42,252 nucleotides of DNA from an uncultured Collinsella sp. (GTDB taxonomy: Bacteria > Actinomycetota > Coriobacteriia > Coriobacteriales > Coriobacteriaceae). Of the stretch, positions 17,307 through 25,124 are shown piece by piece. The position numbers and the translations under genes were made by a program. The notes under the pieces were generated by a model. It did no database searches and had not been told where the DNA came from. It worked only from the letters and a program-made list of their open reading frames with translations. Location: NCBI GenBank assembly GCA_902496775.1, contig CABVCF010000006.1:1-42252 (forward strand). The letters run 5' to 3'. The stretch's first letter is position 1. Every line of letters begins with the position of its first letter.

Positions 17307-17318
17307 TAAAACGTTTGA
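17307..17318 (+). promoter_or_regulatory. LacI-type operator-like site before the sialic acid locus
   Basis: TAAAACGTTTGA, centred on CG, overlaps the candidate -35 TTGACT at 17315. The same AAAACGTT core occurs before gap (30001-30014) and before oppA (35414-35421). A CcpA/LacI-family regulator is an inference from the CG-centred palindrome. Confidence 0.35.
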
Positions 17319-17374
17319 CTAGTCATGGTGAACAACCCTGCTATCCTGCGGGTTGACGAAGACTGATATCTCAC

Positions 17375-17469
17375 CTCGCCGATACATACTGTCTGGCGAA
17401 TCGTTTGTCAACGAATTCGGTGAACGGTAGTAAATACCGTTCAAGCGTATGTATGTATCGGTCGCCGAG
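17375..17469 (+). ncRNA. Candidate structured 5' leader RNA (three-way junction)
   Basis: An outer stem P1 pairs CCGATACATAC (17379-17389) with 17451-17461, 11 perfect base pairs. It may extend through CTCG (17375-17378) with CGAG (17466-17469) across a 4-nt bulge. Inside are P2 (17397-17405 with 17410-17419, one bulged A, loop TGTC) and P3 (17421-17429 with 17435-17443, 9 perfect pairs, loop GTAAA). The element ends 110 nt before the binding-protein start. The folding was done by eye. A cis-regulatory role is inference; I recognise no known riboswitch class. Confidence 0.45.
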
Positions 17470-17579
17470 CGCGGCACCTCATTTGGGTTCGTCGGTAGGT
17501 AAGGTATATATCGTCCGCAAGTTGCGCGGGGGCAAGTCTAGGTGCTCCCGAGTAAGATTCTCTATTGATAGGAGAAGAC

Positions 17580-19193
17580 ATGGCCATCATCAACAAGGGT
17601 ATGTCCAGGCGTTCGTTCCTCGGCCTCACCGGCAGCGTCGCTGCTGTCGCAGGGCTTGGTCTCACCGGCTGCGGTGGCAGCTCTAGCGACGAGGGTTCCG
17701 CTTCCGGTTCCACCGATTCCGCCAACCGTGGCGGCGGCGTGATCACCGCTGGTTCCGCTTACGCTCCGTCCAGCTTCGATCCCGCCAGCACCGGCTCCGC
17801 TGTGGGCCTGGGTGCTAACTGGCACGTCGTCGAGGGTCTCTACGGCATCGATTACCACGACTACAGCACCTTCAACGAGCTCGCCACCGACGATCCCAAG
17901 TCCGTGGACGACACCACTTTCGAGGTCACCATCCGCAAGGGCGCCAAGTTCTCCGATGGCACCGAGGTCACCGCTGACGATGTCGTTGCCTCCTACACCG
18001 CTTGCGCCGCTTCCGCTACCTATGCTCCGTTCTTCCAGCCCTTCGAGTCCATCGAGGCCAAGGACGCCAGCACCGTGACGGTCAAGACCAAGGTCCCCAA
18101 CTTCTCCCTGCTCAAGGATCGTCTGGCCATCGTCCGCGTTACCCCGGCCACCCAGACCGAGGAGGATCGCGCCAAGCAGCCGATCGGTTCCGGCCCCTGG
18201 ATGTACGACTCTATCTCCGATACCGAGATCACTCTGGTTCCCAACCCCGAGTACAACGGTGAGTATGCTGCCGAGGATAAGAAGATCCAGTACAGCATCC
18301 TGACCGACCCCACCGCTCGCGTTACCGCTCAGCAGGAGGGCTCCACGCTCGTTATGGAGCTCGTTACCGCTGACGCCGTCGACCAGCTCGAGAGCGCCGG
18401 CTGCAAGATCGATAACGTTCAGGGTTTCGGCACCCGCTTCATCATGTTCAACGTCGCCAAGGAGCCTTGGAACAACGTCAAGGTCCGTCAGGCCGTCATG
18501 TATGCGCTCGACACCGAGAAGATGGTCAGCAACACCTTCGCCGGCCTTGCCACCGCTGCCAGCTGCTACCTGCCCAAGAGCTTCACCAACTATCATGAGG
18601 CTTCCACGGTGTACAAGACCGACGCCAAGAAGGCTAAGAAGCTCATCGAGGAGTCTGGCATCACCCCGGGTGCCATCACCCTGCGCACCACCGACAACGA
18701 GCAGATTAAGGGCATGGCCGCCCAGGTCAAGAACGACCTCGACGCTCTCGGCTTCGATGTGACCATCCAGACCGATACCTCGCCGGCTACCTACGCTGCC
18801 ATTGACGGCGGCGAGGCCTACGATATCCTCCTTGCCCCTGGCGATCCTTCCTGCTTCGGCGCTGATCCCGACCTGCTGCTCAACTGGTGGTACGGCGACA
18901 ACGTCTGGATGCAGACCCGTTGCCCGTGGAAGGAGTCCGCTGAGTGGCAGAAGCTCCACGGTCTCATGGACGAGGCTCTTGCCGCCGAGGGCGACGAGCA
19001 GCAGAAGAAGTGGAACGAGTGCTTCGACATCATTGCCGACAACGCCGTTCTGTACCCCGTTGTCCACGTCAAGACCGTCTCCGCTTCCTGGGACGATCCG
19101 TCCACTGCGCCCAACGGCGAGGCCCTCGATGGCTTCAAGGGCATCGGCACGACGAGCATGTCCTTCAGGGGCGTTGCGACCGTCAAGGCGTAA
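17580..19193 (+). CDS. Peptide/nickel-type (family 5) ABC binding lipoprotein, probably for sialic acid
   Basis: Extracytoplasmic solute-binding protein of the DppA/OppA/NikA family, 537 residues. The N-terminus carries both a twin-arginine motif (SRRSFL, residues 9-14) and a lipobox LTGC with Cys31, so it should be exported folded by Tat and lipid-anchored. The family-5 N-lobe features (ATDDPKSVDDTTFEVTIRKGAKFSDGTEVTADDV) are clear. Related transporters carry sialic acid in Haemophilus ducreyi (SatABCD) and Corynebacterium glutamicum (SiaEFGI); with nanA, kinase and nanE downstream, sialic acid is the best-supported ligand, though peptide cannot be excluded from sequence. Start ATG 17580 follows AGGAGAAG. 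Four hairpins separate it from its permease, consistent with higher binding-protein expression. Confidence 0.85.
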   Translation: MAIINKGMSRRSFLGLTGSVAAVAGLGLTGCGGSSSDEGSASGSTDSANRGGGVITAGSAYAPSSFDPASTGSAVGLGANWHVVEGLYGIDYHDYSTFNELATDDPKSVDDTTFEVTIRKGAKFSDGTEVTADDVVASYTACAASATYAPFFQPFESIEAKDASTVTVKTKVPNFSLLKDRLAIVRVTPATQTEEDRAKQPIGSGPWMYDSISDTEITLVPNPEYNGEYAAEDKKIQYSILTDPTARVTAQQEGSTLVMELVTADAVDQLESAGCKIDNVQGFGTRFIMFNVAKEPWNNVKVRQAVMYALDTEKMVSNTFAGLATAASCYLPKSFTNYHEASTVYKTDAKKAKKLIEESGITPGAITLRTTDNEQIKGMAAQVKNDLDALGFDVTIQTDTSPATYAAIDGGEAYDILLAPGDPSCFGADPDLLLNWWYGDNVWMQTRCPWKESAEWQKLHGLMDEALAAEGDEQQKKWNECFDIIADNAVLYPVVHVKTVSASWDDPSTAPNGEALDGFKGIGTTSMSFRGVATVKA

Positions 19194-19310
19194 GACTCGC
19201 TTGAGTCTGTATGCAGGATGTCGGTCGTTGGGACCGTATCCTCATAGTTGAAACAAAGACCCGGGCGGCAACGATGTCGCTCGGGTCTTGTAATGAGTAT
19301 CCGTACTCAT
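19194..19310 (+). repeat. Four consecutive hairpins between binding protein and permease genes
   Basis: Directly after the stop codon come four hairpins: 19194-19207 (GACTC/GAGTC), 19215-19242 (AGGAT and CGGTC arms), 19256-19289 (11-bp stem with one G-U) and 19293-19310 (ATGAGTA/TACTCAT closing TCCG, a UNCG-type loop). None is followed by a long T tract. They could protect the 3' end of the binding-protein message or attenuate the permease genes. Confidence 0.6.
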
Positions 19311-19350
19311 ATACCAGTTGGTCCTACCGACAAAAGAAAGGGGAGAGAAC

Positions 19351-20307
19351 GTGAACAACTTGCTACGTTTGATTGGAAGGCGTCTCGTGGCGCTGCCGAT
19401 CATGGCATTGGGCGTCACCGTCCTGGTGTTCTTCCTTATGTCGTTCTCCAAGACCGACCCCGCCTACACGGCGTTGGGTGACGGTGCCTCGCCCGAGGCG
19501 GTTGCCGAGTACCATGAGAAGTATGGTCTGGACGACCCCTGGCCCGTGCGCTACGTGCGCTATATGGGCGATTTGATCCATGGCGACATGGGCACCTATG
19601 GTGCTGCTCGCAACTCCGTTGCCAAGCGCATCTCCACGGCCCTGCCCGTCACGATGCAGCTGACCTTCATCGGTCTTGCCATCGGTGCGGTCGTTTCGTT
19701 TTTGCTCGGCGTCATCGCGGCACTGTATCGCGACAAATGGCCGGACCAAGTGATCCGCGTCTTTTCCATCGCCGGCTTGGCAACCCCGTCGTTCTGGCTT
19801 GCCGTTCTGTTGATCCTGCTGTTCTCTTCCTACCTTAAGGTGCTCCCGGCATCGGGTGCTCTGCCTCACTTCACCACGAATCCGGTTGGCTATCTGGGAC
19901 GTATGATCATGCCCGCCATCGCCTTGGCATTTCCGCTGACGGGCCAGATGACTCGTATCGTGCGTACCGCCATGGTCGAGGAGCTCGACAAGGATTATGT
20001 CCGTATGGCTCGCGGCGCCGGCGTTCCCGAGAAGGTCGTCGTCGGCATCAACGTTCTTCGCAATGCGCTGATCACCCCGGTCACCACCCTCGGTCTTAAG
20101 ATCGGTTACCTCATGGGCGGCGCCGTCGTCATCGAGGTTATCTTCAACCTCCCCGGCATGGGCACCGCGATTCTGCAGGGCGTTCAGGGCAACGAGGCGA
20201 ACCTGGTTCAGGGCGTCGTTATCGTCGTTGCTCTTGCCTTCATCATCATCAACATCGTGGTTGACATGCTCTACCTGCTCATCAACCCGCGCATCAGGAC
20301 GGTGTAG
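19351..20307 (+). CDS. DppB/OppB-type ABC permease of the sialic acid importer
   Basis: First membrane subunit of the importer, 318 residues. An N-terminal membrane segment (LPIMALGVTVLVFFLMSF) precedes a short extracytoplasmic stretch with the family motif YHEKYGLDDPWPVRYVRYMGDLIHGDMG. The BPD_transp_1 core follows, with the EAA coupling loop around EELDKDYVRMARGAGVPEKVVVGINVLRNA. The C-terminus ends YLLINPRIR as in this family. Start GTG 19351 follows AAGGGGAGAGAAC; an in-frame ATG at 19318 lies between the last leader hairpin and this site and is poorer. Three nt separate it from the next gene, indicating an operon. Confidence 0.9.
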   Translation: MNNLLRLIGRRLVALPIMALGVTVLVFFLMSFSKTDPAYTALGDGASPEAVAEYHEKYGLDDPWPVRYVRYMGDLIHGDMGTYGAARNSVAKRISTALPVTMQLTFIGLAIGAVVSFLLGVIAALYRDKWPDQVIRVFSIAGLATPSFWLAVLLILLFSSYLKVLPASGALPHFTTNPVGYLGRMIMPAIALAFPLTGQMTRIVRTAMVEELDKDYVRMARGAGVPEKVVVGINVLRNALITPVTTLGLKIGYLMGGAVVIEVIFNLPGMGTAILQGVQGNEANLVQGVVIVVALAFIIINIVVDMLYLLINPRIRTV

Positions 20308-20310
20308 ATT

Positions 20311-22326
20311 ATGGTAAAGATTCGAGAGAAGCAAACCGAGCAGCTCGAGAAGGCTGCCTCCAAGGGGCTCAAGCTCGGTGGCTGGAAGAAGATGACGCTG
20401 TCTTCTAAGATTGCCGCCGTCGTGCTGGTGCTGGTCGCCCTGACTGCGATCCTGGCGCCCCTTCTTGCCCCCTATAGCCCGGTCGAGATCTTTACGGCTC
20501 GCCAGGCTCCCGGCAACGGATTTATCTTCGGTACCGACGATAAGGGTCGCGACATTCTGTCGCGTATGCTCTACGGTGGTCGTTACTCGCTGATTATCGG
20601 CTTTGGCGCCACTGCCATGGCTCTGGTCTGCGGCTCGGTCGTGGGCGCCCTTGCAGCGGTTTCGCGCAAGGCCGTCTCCGAGACGATCATGCGTATCCTG
20701 GACATCATCATGTCCATCCCGGGCATCGCCCTCGCGGCCGTCTTCGTCTCCATCCTGGGCAACTCCGTGCCGTCGATCATCTTCGCCATCGGCTTTATGT
20801 ACACTCCGCAGATTGCCCGTATCGTGCGCGCCAACATCGTGTCCGAGTACGGCGAGGACTATGTCCGCGCGGTCATCGTTTCCGGCGCCAAGGCTCCGTG
20901 GATTTTGATCAAGCATGTTCTGCGTAACTGCATCGCCCCGATCATGGTCTTCACCGTTACCCTGGTCGCCGACGCCATCATCTTCGAGGCCTCGCTGACC
21001 TTCATCGGCGCTGGTATCCAGGAGCCCACCGCTACCTGGGGCAACATCCTCGCCGACGCCCGCGGCGGCGTGCTCGCCGGCCGTTGGTGGCAGGCGCTGT
21101 TCCCGGGTCTGGCCATCATGATCACCTGCCTGGCGCTTAACATCCTCTCCGAGGGCATTACCGACGCCATGGCCGCTGCCCCCTCCGCCGCCCTGGATCC
21201 TACCGATTCCTCCAAGCGTCGCGAGGCCGACCTGCTGGTCTCCGACCCCGTTCGCGCCTACAAGGAGCAGGCCCAGTCCCTCTCCGCTCGCCTTGGCGCC
21301 CTGCGCGATGTCGAGCTCAAGCGTGACGATCGCCACGTGCCCGACGAGTCCTTTGAGCCGATTCTCTCGGTCCGCGACTTCTGCATTCAGTTTGAGCATC
21401 ACGGTGATATCAACGTCGTCGACCATGTCAACTTTGACGTTCGTCCTGGTCAGACCATGGGCCTGGTGGGCGAGTCCGGTTGCGGTAAGTCCATCACCAC
21501 GCTGGCCATCATGGGCCTGACCGACGATGACGAGCACCTTTCCGGCGAGGTCCTCTGGGAGGGCCGTGACCTGCTCAAGATGAGCAAGAAGGAGTGGTTC
21601 GGCCTGCGCGGTACCGATATCGCCATGGTCTATCAGGACGCCCTGTCCTCGCTTAATCCCTCCATGCTCATCTCTGCCCAGATGAAGCAGCTCACCAAGC
21701 GCGGCGGAACCCGCAGCGCCGAGGAGCTCCTGGAGCTCGTCGGCCTCGATCCCAAGCGCACGCTCGAGAGCTATCCGCACGAGCTTTCCGGCGGCCAGCG
21801 TCAGCGTGTCCTGATCGCTATGGCCCTTACCCGCGACCCCAAGCTGGTCATCTGCGACGAGCCCACGACCGCTCTGGACGTTACCGTTCAGAAGCAGGTT
21901 ATCAAGCTGCTCAACGATCTTCAGGCCAAGCTCGGCTTTGCCATGATCTTCGTTTCGCATGACCTGGCGCTGGTCGCCGAGGTTGCCCATAACATCACGG
22001 TTATGTACGCCGGCCAGGTTATCGAGCAGGCGCCCACCAAGGAGCTGCTCACCAACCCGATCCACGAGTACACCCGCGGTCTTCTGGGTTCCGTTCTGTC
22101 CATCGAGAGTGGTTCGGGCCGCCTGCACCAGGTGCCCGGCGCCGTTCCGAGTCCGCGCGATTTCCCCAAGGGCGATCGCTTCGCGCCCCGCTCGAGCCAT
22201 CCGCGTATTGGCCTGGACACCCGTCCGGTCTTCAAGCGCGTGCCCGGCACCGAGCACTTCTATTCCGAGCTCCCCGACGAGGTGCTCAAGGCAAATGGTT
22301 TGACCCCTCACGCGGAGGTGATGTAG
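20311..22326 (+). CDS. Fused ABC permease (DppC-type) and ATPase (DppD-type)
   Basis: A 671-residue single polypeptide joining two subunits that are separate proteins in most peptide importers. Residues 1-290 form a DppC-like permease with N-terminal membrane segment, GTDDKGRDILSR and the EAA loop (YGEDYVRAVIVSGAKAPW). A charged linker of about 50 residues leads to an OppD/DppD-like ATPase: Walker A GESGCGKS (387-394), signature LSGGQ (492-496), Walker B LVICDEP, and the C-terminal oligopeptide-transporter extension. No stop or frameshift separates the two parts. Paired with the separate permease and ATPase it gives two transmembrane domains and two nucleotide-binding domains. The stop TAG directly abuts the next ATG. 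Confidence 0.92.
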   Translation: MVKIREKQTEQLEKAASKGLKLGGWKKMTLSSKIAAVVLVLVALTAILAPLLAPYSPVEIFTARQAPGNGFIFGTDDKGRDILSRMLYGGRYSLIIGFGATAMALVCGSVVGALAAVSRKAVSETIMRILDIIMSIPGIALAAVFVSILGNSVPSIIFAIGFMYTPQIARIVRANIVSEYGEDYVRAVIVSGAKAPWILIKHVLRNCIAPIMVFTVTLVADAIIFEASLTFIGAGIQEPTATWGNILADARGGVLAGRWWQALFPGLAIMITCLALNILSEGITDAMAAAPSAALDPTDSSKRREADLLVSDPVRAYKEQAQSLSARLGALRDVELKRDDRHVPDESFEPILSVRDFCIQFEHHGDINVVDHVNFDVRPGQTMGLVGESGCGKSITTLAIMGLTDDDEHLSGEVLWEGRDLLKMSKKEWFGLRGTDIAMVYQDALSSLNPSMLISAQMKQLTKRGGTRSAEELLELVGLDPKRTLESYPHELSGGQRQRVLIAMALTRDPKLVICDEPTTALDVTVQKQVIKLLNDLQAKLGFAMIFVSHDLALVAEVAHNITVMYAGQVIEQAPTKELLTNPIHEYTRGLLGSVLSIESGSGRLHQVPGAVPSPRDFPKGDRFAPRSSHPRIGLDTRPVFKRVPGTEHFYSELPDEVLKANGLTPHAEVM

Positions 22327-23154
22327 ATGAGCGAGACCGCAGTCAACGGCGTCGAGCCGATCATCTTCCTTGATGACGTCCACGTCACCTTTAGGACCCG
22401 TACCGGCTCGATTCTGCACCCCAACCTGGTTCACGCCGTCCAGGGTGTAACGATTAAGCTCATGCCCGGTCAGACGATCGGCATCGTCGGCGAGTCCGGT
22501 TGCGGTAAGTCCACCACCGCCAACGTCATGTGCGGCCTGCAGGCCCCCACGAGCGGCAAGGTCTACTTTAAGGGCAAGGACGTTACCAAACGTACCGCCG
22601 AGGACCGTCGCCACATGGGTCGCGTCATCTCGGTCGTGTTCCAGAACCCGGCCACGGCGCTCAACCCCCGCATGGTCGTTCGCGAGCAGCTGCTCGACCC
22701 CATGCGCGTCCACAACCTGGGTACCGAGGCCGAGCAGGAGAAGCGCGTCAAGGAACTCCTGGAGCTCACCGGTCTGCCCAGCTCCGCTGCCGAGGTTCTT
22801 CCCGGCCAGCTTTCGGGCGGCCAGCGCCAGCGCGTCGCAATTGCCCGTGCCCTGTCGCTGAACCCCGATGCCATCATCGCCGACGAGCCCACCTCGGCTC
22901 TGGACGTTTCGGTCCGCGCGCAGATTCTGAACCTGCTGACCGACCTTAAGAAGGAGCTCGGCCTGGCCATGGTGTTCATCAGCCATGACATCCAGACGGT
23001 CCGCTATATCTCTGACGACATCATCGTCATGAATGGCGGCAGGATCGTCGAGCAGGGCGAGGCCAAGCAGGTCTTCCAGCACCCCCAGGACCCCTACACC
23101 AAGATGCTGCTCGGCGCTGCGCCGTCGCTGCTGCATCCCAAGCTCGGCGAGTAG
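22327..23154 (+). CDS. DppF/OppF-type ABC ATPase of the sialic acid importer
   Basis: Second nucleotide-binding subunit, 275 residues, cytosolic. Walker A GESGCGKST, Q-loop VFQNPATALNPRM, signature LSGGQRQRV, Walker B AIIADEPTSALD and the switch His in VFISHD are all present. Compared with the opp-operon homologue (40452-41480) it lacks about 65 C-terminal residues, including the Cys-rich end (RCP...C...CH) linked to Fe-S binding in some DppD/DppF proteins. The gene starts immediately after the TAG of the fusion gene, using GGAGGTG inside that gene's end as ribosome binding site. A stable hairpin follows at 23171. Confidence 0.9.
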   Translation: MSETAVNGVEPIIFLDDVHVTFRTRTGSILHPNLVHAVQGVTIKLMPGQTIGIVGESGCGKSTTANVMCGLQAPTSGKVYFKGKDVTKRTAEDRRHMGRVISVVFQNPATALNPRMVVREQLLDPMRVHNLGTEAEQEKRVKELLELTGLPSSAAEVLPGQLSGGQRQRVAIARALSLNPDAIIADEPTSALDVSVRAQILNLLTDLKKELGLAMVFISHDIQTVRYISDDIIVMNGGRIVEQGEAKQVFQHPQDPYTKMLLGAAPSLLHPKLGE

Positions 23155-23170
23155 CCTCGCTTTCCCTCCC

Positions 23171-23198
23171 GTGCGCCCGGTTCCCTTGCCGGGCGCAC
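23171..23198 (+). repeat. Hairpin between transporter and esterase genes
   Basis: A perfect 10-bp stem GTGCGCCCGG (23171-23180) with 23189-23198 and an 8-nt loop, not followed by a T tract. It separates the transporter message from the hydrolase genes and is more likely a processing or stability element than a full terminator. Confidence 0.6.
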
Positions 23199-23234
23199 CT
23201 CCGTTGCGATTTCGAAAGGTTGGGTTCACGAGCC

Positions 23235-24212
23235 ATGCCAAGTGCTCAGGAGCTACAACATCAATTTGGTGAATATCGAGGCGCCATGCCCCGTCCATCA
23301 GATTTCGATCTCTTTTGGAAGGATCGCATGGCCGAGGCCGACGCCGTCGGGCTTGACTATGCGATCGAGACGGCATCGGTCGCCGATGCCGCGACCTGCC
23401 AGCTTTTCGACCTCTGGTATACCGGCATGTGTGGCGCGCGCCTGCATGCCAAGTACCTTAAACCCGTCTCGGACGAGCCCGTGCCATTGGTACTTCAGTT
23501 CCATGGGTATCCGGGTGCAAGCCGCAGCTGGTTTGAGCAGGCGTCGTTTGCGGGCATGGGCATGGCGCTCATCGCCCTCGACTGCCCCGGCCAAGGAGGT
23601 CCCTCCGAGGACATTGGTGGATTTGAGGGCACAACGGTTGCCGGGCATATCGTCGCCGGTATCGACGGCGACCCTGCCAACCTCTACTATGTCCGCTTGC
23701 ACCAAGATATTCGAATCCTGTGCCGCATCGTTCGCGAGCTCGAGGGCATCGATCTTGCGCGTGTGTTTGTGAACGGCGCGTCGCAGGGCGGCGGTTTGGG
23801 CATTGCGACCTGTGCGCTTAACAGCGAGCTTATCAATCGCGCCGCCATCCTCTATCCCTTCCTGTCAGATTTCCGCCTGGTCTGGGATTTGGATGCCGAC
23901 GACATTGCCTACGAGGGCCTGCGCTATTGGTCTCGCTGGTTTGACGAGGACTCGACTCGTATTGACGAAGCCTATGCCAAGCTGGCGTACTTCGATTCCA
24001 AGAACTTTGCCCCTATGGTCAAATGCCCCGTGCTGTTTGGCACCGGCACAGCCGATATCGTCTGTCCGCCAGCGACGCAGTTTGCGGTCTATAACAACCT
24101 GACCTGCGAAAAGCGTCATGAGTTCTTTGAAGGCTTTGGCCACGAGGAGATTCAGGATTTTGACGATCTGATCATTCCGTTTTTCTGCAAGGGAGGGGAG
24201 GCTCATGTCTAA
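23235..24212 (+). CDS. AXE1-family alpha/beta hydrolase, putative sialate O-acetylesterase
   Basis: A 325-residue esterase of the acetyl xylan esterase / cephalosporin-C deacetylase family. The N-terminal helix motif (QLQ..FGEYRG, PSDFDLFWKD), oxyanion segment FHGYPG (residues 89-94), nucleophile elbow GASQGGG with Ser183, acid Asp274 in TADIVCPP and His303 in FGHEE form a complete catalytic triad. No signal peptide is present, so it acts in the cytosol on imported sugars. In this locus O-acetylated sialic acid is the likely substrate; that is inference from context. ATG 23235 is chosen because the family's N-terminal motif begins just after it, although the nearest AAAGG is about 16 nt away. 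TTG 23220 is a weak alternative. It overlaps the next gene by 8 nt. Confidence 0.85.
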   Translation: MPSAQELQHQFGEYRGAMPRPSDFDLFWKDRMAEADAVGLDYAIETASVADAATCQLFDLWYTGMCGARLHAKYLKPVSDEPVPLVLQFHGYPGASRSWFEQASFAGMGMALIALDCPGQGGPSEDIGGFEGTTVAGHIVAGIDGDPANLYYVRLHQDIRILCRIVRELEGIDLARVFVNGASQGGGLGIATCALNSELINRAAILYPFLSDFRLVWDLDADDIAYEGLRYWSRWFDEDSTRIDEAYAKLAYFDSKNFAPMVKCPVLFGTGTADIVCPPATQFAVYNNLTCEKRHEFFEGFGHEEIQDFDDLIIPFFCKGGEAHV

Positions 24213-25056
24213 GTGCGAGAGCAATGTTGACGAGCTGATTGTCCCCGGGCTCGTGGGAATTCCTGGAACGGTTTCGTCAAGGCTCGCAGAATATCGGGAC
24301 TGGCGCGGTGATGTCCAAGCAGATGTTTCTGATTTAGAGACATGCGCTCCGAATCTTGAGATTCAAGGCCTGGCCATTACGGCAATTGACTTTGTTAACC
24401 CCTGCGCCCGTTACTCGGAGGTTTCCTTTAAGCTCGGTGACGATGCGGTCCACGCTCGTTTGATTGAGCCTGTCGGTCGTGCCCGAGTATCTGAGCGCGT
24501 GCCGCTGTGCCTGATGTTCCATGACATCGATCGGCCTGTGCGCGGCTGGCATCACATGACGAGATTTGCCGCCATGGGGTATGCCGTCCTCGCGCTGGAT
24601 GACGATGTTGCTGGTGCGGACGACCTGCAGCGGGGGATTGCTTCGCCCGCTTTTGTCGAGCGCGTCCGTTGGGGCTGCGCGTTGGCGAAGGTCGCGCGCA
24701 ATCTTGACGGCATGGACTCCGATCGCATTTTTGCGTGGGGCGAGGGCCTTGGCGGCGGAGTCGCGCTGGCGGTTTCCGCTCTGGACGAGCGGGGCCTTGC
24801 CTGCACGGCGGTTGCCAATCCAATCCCCGGTGGCCTCGAGGCTCTGTCGTCTCGGGTGCGCGGATCGGTGCTCATGGGCACATCGCTTATGGACGCCGTG
24901 AGCGATCCCAAGGGTCAGTTTGCCGTATTCAACGGTCTTGAGTGTGACCGAAGGCATATCATTTATGCCAAATACGCTCACGAGCGCATCAATGCGTTCG
25001 AAAACGAAGTCGTCGACTTCTTTAACCAAACGTTCTACCCGTGTTCTTTGGCCTAG
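24205..25056 (+). CDS. Degenerate AXE1-type hydrolase paralogue lacking the nucleophilic Ser
   Basis: A 283-residue relative of the preceding esterase. The C-terminal halves align without effort: GTGTADIVCPPATQFAVYNN there corresponds to GTSLMDAVSDPKGQFAVFNG here. The elbow reads WGEGLGGG, putting Gly181 where the partner has Ser183, and the oxyanion segment FHGYPG is FHDIDR. The positions of Asp (Asp230) and His (His259) are kept. The protein is shorter, mainly through loss of a segment between the elbow and the acid residue. The frame is intact and the start overlaps the esterase stop (ATGTCTAA), so it is translated with it. Best guess: a non-catalytic partner or binding protein; a divergent activity without Ser is possible. 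Confidence 0.75.
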   Translation: MSKCESNVDELIVPGLVGIPGTVSSRLAEYRDWRGDVQADVSDLETCAPNLEIQGLAITAIDFVNPCARYSEVSFKLGDDAVHARLIEPVGRARVSERVPLCLMFHDIDRPVRGWHHMTRFAAMGYAVLALDDDVAGADDLQRGIASPAFVERVRWGCALAKVARNLDGMDSDRIFAWGEGLGGGVALAVSALDERGLACTAVANPIPGGLEALSSRVRGSVLMGTSLMDAVSDPKGQFAVFNGLECDRRHIIYAKYAHERINAFENEVVDFFNQTFYPCSLA

Positions 25057-25082
25057 ACGGCCTGGACACTGCCAACAAGAGT

Positions 25083-25101
25083 GGGTGGCATAGGGCCGCC
25101 C
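25083..25101 (+). repeat. Small hairpin before nanA
   Basis: GGGTGGC (25083-25089) pairs with GCCGCCC (25095-25101), 7 bp with one G-U and a 5-nt loop, 12 nt before the AAGGAG ribosome binding site of nanA. Confidence 0.4.
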
Positions 25102-25124
25102 GCCAGACAACTAAGGAGATTCTT

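Larger units (their letters stand above)
17215..17579 (+). other. 365-nt non-coding leader of the sialic acid transporter
   Basis: No gene is seen here. The stretch is AT-rich at first, with an AAAACGTTT palindrome-like core at 17308-17316 and a TTGACT -35-like hexamer at 17315-17320. TATCCT at 17342-17347 is a possible -10, but the 21-bp spacer is long. A compact set of three stems follows (17375-17469). The rest, up to the ribosome binding site AGGAGAAG at 17570-17577, has only weak hairpin potential (17529-17550). Confidence 0.6.

Noticed and set aside
17503..17508. GGTATA, resembling an E. coli NanR half-site, before the importer
   Set aside because: NanR of E. coli needs repeated GGTATA; only one copy is present here and no nanR gene lies in the window.
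21200..21360. The permease-ATPase junction as an assembly artefact joining two genes
   Set aside because: The linker is a continuous frame with the same codon bias as both halves, no internal ribosome binding site, and the operon otherwise lacks a separate DppC or DppD gene.
19363..23376. An uninterrupted minus-strand reading frame of 1337 codons opposite the importer genes
   Set aside because: It mirrors the strong codon bias of the well-supported plus-strand genes (ABC motifs throughout), has low-complexity content and no recognisable domain or ribosome binding site. Similar antisense frames lie opposite gap, pgk, gpmI and oppA.
24205..25056. The second hydrolase as a pseudogene
   Set aside because: The frame is intact, its start is coupled to the upstream gene, and the fold motifs and Asp/His are conserved; only catalytic Ser and oxyanion residues differ, so an inactive but maintained protein fits better.
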